64,000 bases of DNA, from contig JAAXNY010000005.1 of assembly GCA_013420905.1 (NCBI GenBank), forward strand, positions 3,534,001 to 3,598,000, in the 5' to 3' direction. Below, one piece after another: positions 60,164-64,000 of this stretch. Below the pieces are notes generated by a model that had not been told where the DNA came from, did not search any database, and worked only from the letters and a program-made list of their open reading frames with translations. The DNA is from Collybia mongolica. Its lineage: Eukaryota; Basidiomycota; Agaricomycetes; Agaricales; Clitocybaceae. The translations under genes were made by a program, and so were the position numbers. Each line of letters starts with the position of its first letter. Positions within the stretch are counted from its first letter, which is position 1.

Positions 60164-61076
60164 CATGGCACTCCAGCCTTCCCTCAAACCTCTTATCGTC
60201 GCCGGCCGCGTCGACGCGCCCCATACTCTCGATCTATTCTGTCAGTAAGAATCCTACGATGCTTTTGGGCTGTCACTTACCTTGATTTTTAAAACAGTGG
60301 ACTATGTTTGCCCATTCAGGTACCACCCAGCAGGGGTGCGGGTACGACGGCTATGCTGATCTTATCCACATCAACAGCGCTAAGATGGCCCTTGCGATTG
60401 AGAATGTCCTTAAACCTCTCCTCGGGCCTGGCGGGAAATATGACGGCAAGGTGAAAGCCATTGTTCGACTCCAGGTCCAACCTTGGCATTCCTCCTCCAC
60501 CCTCACCCACGAAGCGGCGCTCGCAGTACGTCATGGTCAACATGTATTCTCGTTTTCTCATCACTATTCTTATGCTTTCCCCCTCGTTACAGGTTGTGCG
60601 AGTCTCCCCGGATAAATTCTGGCCATTTAGTCTTTCTGTGAATCGGTTGAGCGCTTAGATAGCACTGATAACGCTACTAATCGTGCCCTAGCTCTTCAAA
60701 AATCAAGGAGATTACTTCGATATCCCAACTTCGACCCTCACACCCTTGCAGATTCGCGAAAATCTTGCTCAGCTCGCGTCAGAAATTATTCCCGCGAGCG
60801 CTGTCAATGAATTCAGAGAACTCCTCAAACTGAAAAGCAGCCCGAATGGAGGTGTTGCTGTCACTGACGATCTTAAATACACCAGTGAGTGCCGCCCATG
60901 CCATAATGCCGCGAAGGTTTATTTATCTTGACCTGTTTCAAGTCAAATTCTCCAGACAAAATGGTATCCATGTTTCACCGACCGCCCTGTGGGATGGACT
61001 GGTCGCCAACGAGGTTTCCAGTGGATGGGGAGAAAAGGAGTGGGAGGCATTTTTATCCGCCAAAGTCTCTGTTTAA
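60164..61076 (+). CDS. DsbA-like thioredoxin-fold protein with CPFS active site
   Basis: Five introns. MALQPSLKPLIVAGRVDAPH (ATG 60164) joins LFLDYVCPFSAKMALAIENV across two introns, so the thioredoxin position reads C-P-F-S, one cysteine only. Then come YDGKVKAIVRLQVQPWHSSS, TLTHEAALAVVRVSPDKFWP, LFKNQGDYFDIPTSTLTPLQ, EIIPASAVNEFRELLK and IKFSRQNGIHVSPTALWDGL, ending AFLSAKVSV at 61076. The fold follows the DsbA family with a helical insert. A single-cysteine site suggests a monothiol or glutathione-dependent activity rather than disulfide introduction; this is inference. No signal peptide is seen, so it is likely cytosolic. Divergent from the CSN12-like gene. Confidence 0.75.
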
Positions 61077-61225
61077 CCATGTATACATGAACCAAATCTA
61101 TTGATACTGTCCAAATACCTATTATGAGTCTATATCGTAATCTGATACTAATACAAGATTATCCGCGTGATTATAGAATAGATGTTAACGAGATTTCGAG
61201 CGGGACGACGGATCATAAGGGCGAC

Positions 61226-62645
61226 CTATTGGTAGCCAATTCGTGCGTTTTCATAAGATGGCCTGCGGTGAGCGGGTTCTGGGGGTGGGCTGCTCCGGAC
61301 GATAGTCTGCGGGCCATTAGAACCGAAGCCCATGATCATCTTACTGCCGAGAGAATTAAAGTCCAAGCGTGCGCCGACTTTAAAGGTATCGGTTTTCCAG
61401 ATCCGCTGGTAGATGTATGAGTCGTTGAAAGGGAGGTTGATAGCTGTCGAGGGATCAATGTTTGCCAAATTGACCAGAGATTTCAGCCAGATACGAAGGC
61501 GATGGGAAGCTCCAACAGGTTGAGAGTTGATCGGAACAGAGCTGTGAAAATTCATGAGATGTTTTTTTATATCGACTTCGAACATGTGGCCTTACTATAT
61601 GAGAAACGTAGTTGTGCGCGGGTCACCATCGATGCGAAGCTTCAGGTCATCAAATAAGTTCCCGCCCACTCCGTTGAGCTCGTAGTCCAGAGAATATTTG
61701 TACAGGCCATCACCTACACGATGCCATCTATATATTGCGTGTGAGCTGACACACCCATTCCGGAGAGAAGATGGAATATACCGAACAACGAAGGTCACAA
61801 GAGCCCGCCCGCAAAATCCGTGGTAAATTTGGGACTTGGAATCCACGCTCCTCAGACGGAAGAAGGAAGCGTCCGCAATGGAATTGAAGTCAAGATCCTT
61901 GCCCACCCATAACTCGTCGTCACCGAATACTCGGTGGTCGGCTCCATTCACTCGTAGCCACACTCGAAGGGAGTAAAGCGATCCAACAGGAATACTTGTT
62001 TTTCCTGGAAAGACACTGGTCGCGGCACATTAGTGCTTTCATATTTCGTGGGATTTGCTGGGTGTGATACCTACAATACAACAAATTCCAATTGTCGGGG
62101 ATCGATTGATAGGTTCAGTTCCACTGGTGTACATAACGTTCGTTCGATGCCATTTGTTCGTAAGGAAAGCCGAAATGTGTACTTTCCAGGGGATGCTTTT
62201 CCGGAGTGGGGTTCGACTCTGTGGGGACATTAATTGATTTTGATCTCCACAACCCTCCGATTAAGCACGCACGATATCAGAAACTGAAGCGGTGTTGCCC
62301 CCGCAAGGAGATGGTACGTGTAAACATAGTGCTCTCGCCGGACATGAGGGAGACTTGGTCTCCGCAGCAAACTGTAGAGCGATGAGCTCTCTCTGCAAGT
62401 CACAAGGCATAGACACTGTACGGACTTCAAAGGGGGAGTAGAGCTACCATAGCTGCTAGATTCCCAATGTACAATGCTCCGTGTGCTTGCATTCGTACCA
62501 TTGCTATTGCTGATTTGATGCAATTGATGTTAGGAATGGTCCCGAATCATGAGCGCGTGCAAATGTACCTTCGGCTAACAGCAGCATCGTAATCAGGGCA
62601 TACGTCAACACCGAAGGTCTGTAATCGTTCAGTAAGAGAAGTCAT
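61226..62645 (-). CDS. Unknown protein built of repeated beta-type modules
   Basis: Reverse-strand exons beginning MTSLTERLQTFGVDVCPDYD (62645). At least three related modules are visible, each with a P-x-G-x-x-x-x-L-R-x-W-L-like start: ASPGKYTFRLSLRTNGIERT (near 62200), IPVGSLYSLRVWLRVNGADH (near 61980) and QPVGASHRLRIWLKSLVN (near 61500). Two are followed by a matching block, LWVGKDLDFNSIADASFFRL and TDTFKVGARLDFNSLGSK. Linking segments share a D-PR motif: ELNLSIDPRQLEFVVL and LKLRIDGDPRTTTFLI. The stop is at 61226. I do not recognise the family; the alternation looks like tandem beta-sandwich domains. Several introns are only inferred, so exact exon ends are uncertain. Confidence 0.45.
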
Positions 62646-62700
62646 GATGGTCGCGGACATCGCGACGAAATGCAAGTGGGCTGAGGGTCATTAAGAGCGC

Positions 62701-63076
62701 TCAAGGTACGGCAATGAGTGTCGCGCTAAACCGAGCTTTATAGCTGATATCCTGAGAGTTGATGATCATATAACCGCCTCGAATGTGATGAACTCTTCCA
62801 GATTCTGTACAGCTTCTCATCCCCCTTAGACGTGTCATGTTTTCTTGGTATCTGATTACCTGCTGACCAGTTTCATCATTCGGGCCGAGGTCACGCGGAA
62901 GACCCTGCGACGCCCATAAACCTACCTGCACGAGCGCGGGCGTACCGTAATATGTCAAAATTTCGTGTTTCGTTGCGCATATCACTGCTATGTATGACAT
63001 CGACATAGTGCGTCGTCCGACTTACGAAGAGTAAATCAGTAGGTATGTCGAACACGTTGCTATAACGGTGTTTCAT
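62701..63076 (-). other. Possible exons of an unassigned gene
   Basis: Reverse-strand open pieces MKHRYSNVFDIPTDLLF (63076) and QVIRYQENMTRLRGMRSCTE through DISYKARFSATLIAVP (stop 62701) read like coding DNA and could form a small two- or three-exon gene, or extra 5' exons of the module gene to the left. No domain is recognised. Confidence 0.25.
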
Positions 63077-64000
63077 CGTCTACCCGTCGTAGTCACCAGG
63101 CGCGAAGTGGCACTCGTTTGTGATGGAGTGTATGTTGTCCATATGGTTTATCCAGTGACTTGTGCTCCACTATAGTGAAGCTGTGTTGGGTTCTTCTGTG
63201 GGCGAGTACAGAATATCTGCCTACTCGGAATTGAGGAAAGGTATCACGCTTGGAAAAATCCCGGGTCTTCTCTCTATTTCAATCCGGGCTTATTGCACAC
63301 TGTTTCTCAAGACAATATTCTTGTAGTTTTTCGACTATCTATGCCTATGGCAGGTCTACTCTGACGGTTTCCCCTGTACTTAGTTTAGCAACTTGACAAG
63401 TTATGCAGTGAGTGATTGTCGCACCCTGATCAAAGAATAAATCCCCCATGTTGTTCCAATCATGCCTACGGTGAAGCCAACGCCGAAGAGGCCTGCCCAA
63501 AAAACCTCTATCAGTCAAAGGAGGAATATAGCAAACGGAGGTTCCTAACCAAGATAGAGCTGAGACCGAGGCAGGCGCTGCATGATCAATCTGTGATCGT
63601 TCTGTGAGTGAGAGAAGTATAAGTCAAAGAGGCATCCACATGACACAGAAGAATTCAAACCTGGAGGGCCTTTTGCCGCTCAAGGACGTGGTTAGGCTCT
63701 ATTCCGCATAACGGTCAGGAATGCACCAAAATGTAGGGGTAACTGTTCGTACTGTTATAGAGGGCAGAGAGCATGGCTAGCGGCGGACTGAGCGAATGTG
63801 GTGGGGTAGTGGCAAAACGGAAATTATGTTGTACGGGAGGTTGCGGAGTTTTCCAGTCGGAAATCAACCGAGAGCCGAGGCCTTTTCTCGACCATGGCTA
63901 GTGGCGACCGCGTCCGTGTCAGAGTATGTTCGTCCATCGCTTTCCTCGAGTCATTCGCCTTTCGTTCTTATATGGTCAACTATCTAGGGTGTCAGCATCT
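63077..64000. other. No gene recognised at the right edge
   Basis: Short open frames only. The stretch from 63740 to the window end is CpG-rich and could contain a promoter or exon of a gene outside the window; nothing supports a specific call. Confidence 0.3.

Overview
The window reads as nuclear DNA of a filamentous basidiomycete, most likely an Agaricomycete. Most genes are split by 50-70 bp GT-AG introns, intergenic spacers are short, genes alternate in divergent and convergent pairs, and the transposon types present (DIRS-like tyrosine-recombinase retroelement, gypsy, foldback/CACTA-like and 8-bp-TSD MITE elements, KOW-domain repeat genes) fit that group. No species can be named from sequence alone.

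Layout. (1) 1-1.9 kb: 3' end of a DIRS-type retroelement (RNase H tail plus a full tyrosine recombinase). (2) 2.4-26.8 kb: gene-dense euchromatin with a Virilizer-like m6A-writer subunit, ORM1/ORMDL, NAD-dependent methylenetetrahydrofolate dehydrogenase, protein phosphatase inhibitor 2, Sec18/NSF, a STIMATE-type vacuolar membrane protein, a B-box/DUF2009 protein, eIF3m, two tandem secreted sedolisins (S53) and a Tls1/C9orf78-type splicing protein. (3) 26.8-41.0 kb: a repeat island strikingly poor in CpG. It holds a KD-repeat gene, minisatellites, a KOW-domain pseudogene, an inverted-repeat element carrying a repeated exon module, a truncated gypsy element with one LTR, a GTPase relic and a 552-bp MITE. 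(4) 41.8-50.6 kb: gene-dense again, with a serine/arginine-rich unknown, dynein light intermediate chain, TIP41, TAF12, RRS1 and TFIIB. (5) 50.6-53.9 kb: a CACTA-like foldback element and decayed sequence. (6) 54.0-64.0 kb: KEX1 carboxypeptidase, an ER-type membrane protein of unknown function, a CSN12/Thp1-like PCI protein, a DsbA-like protein and an unknown gene built from repeated modules.

The housekeeping genes do not form one pathway. Several are functionally related neighbours (TAF12 and TFIIB in Pol II initiation; Sec18, KEX1 and ORMDL in the secretory/ER system), but I infer no cluster. The least ordinary signals are in the repeat island: CpG loss that stops abruptly inside a single MITE, point losses at CpG sites in the gypsy catalytic motif and possibly the KOW gene, and a tandem array of about 158-bp exon-plus-intron units. 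Coordinates of multi-exon genes span start to stop codon; splice sites were read by eye.
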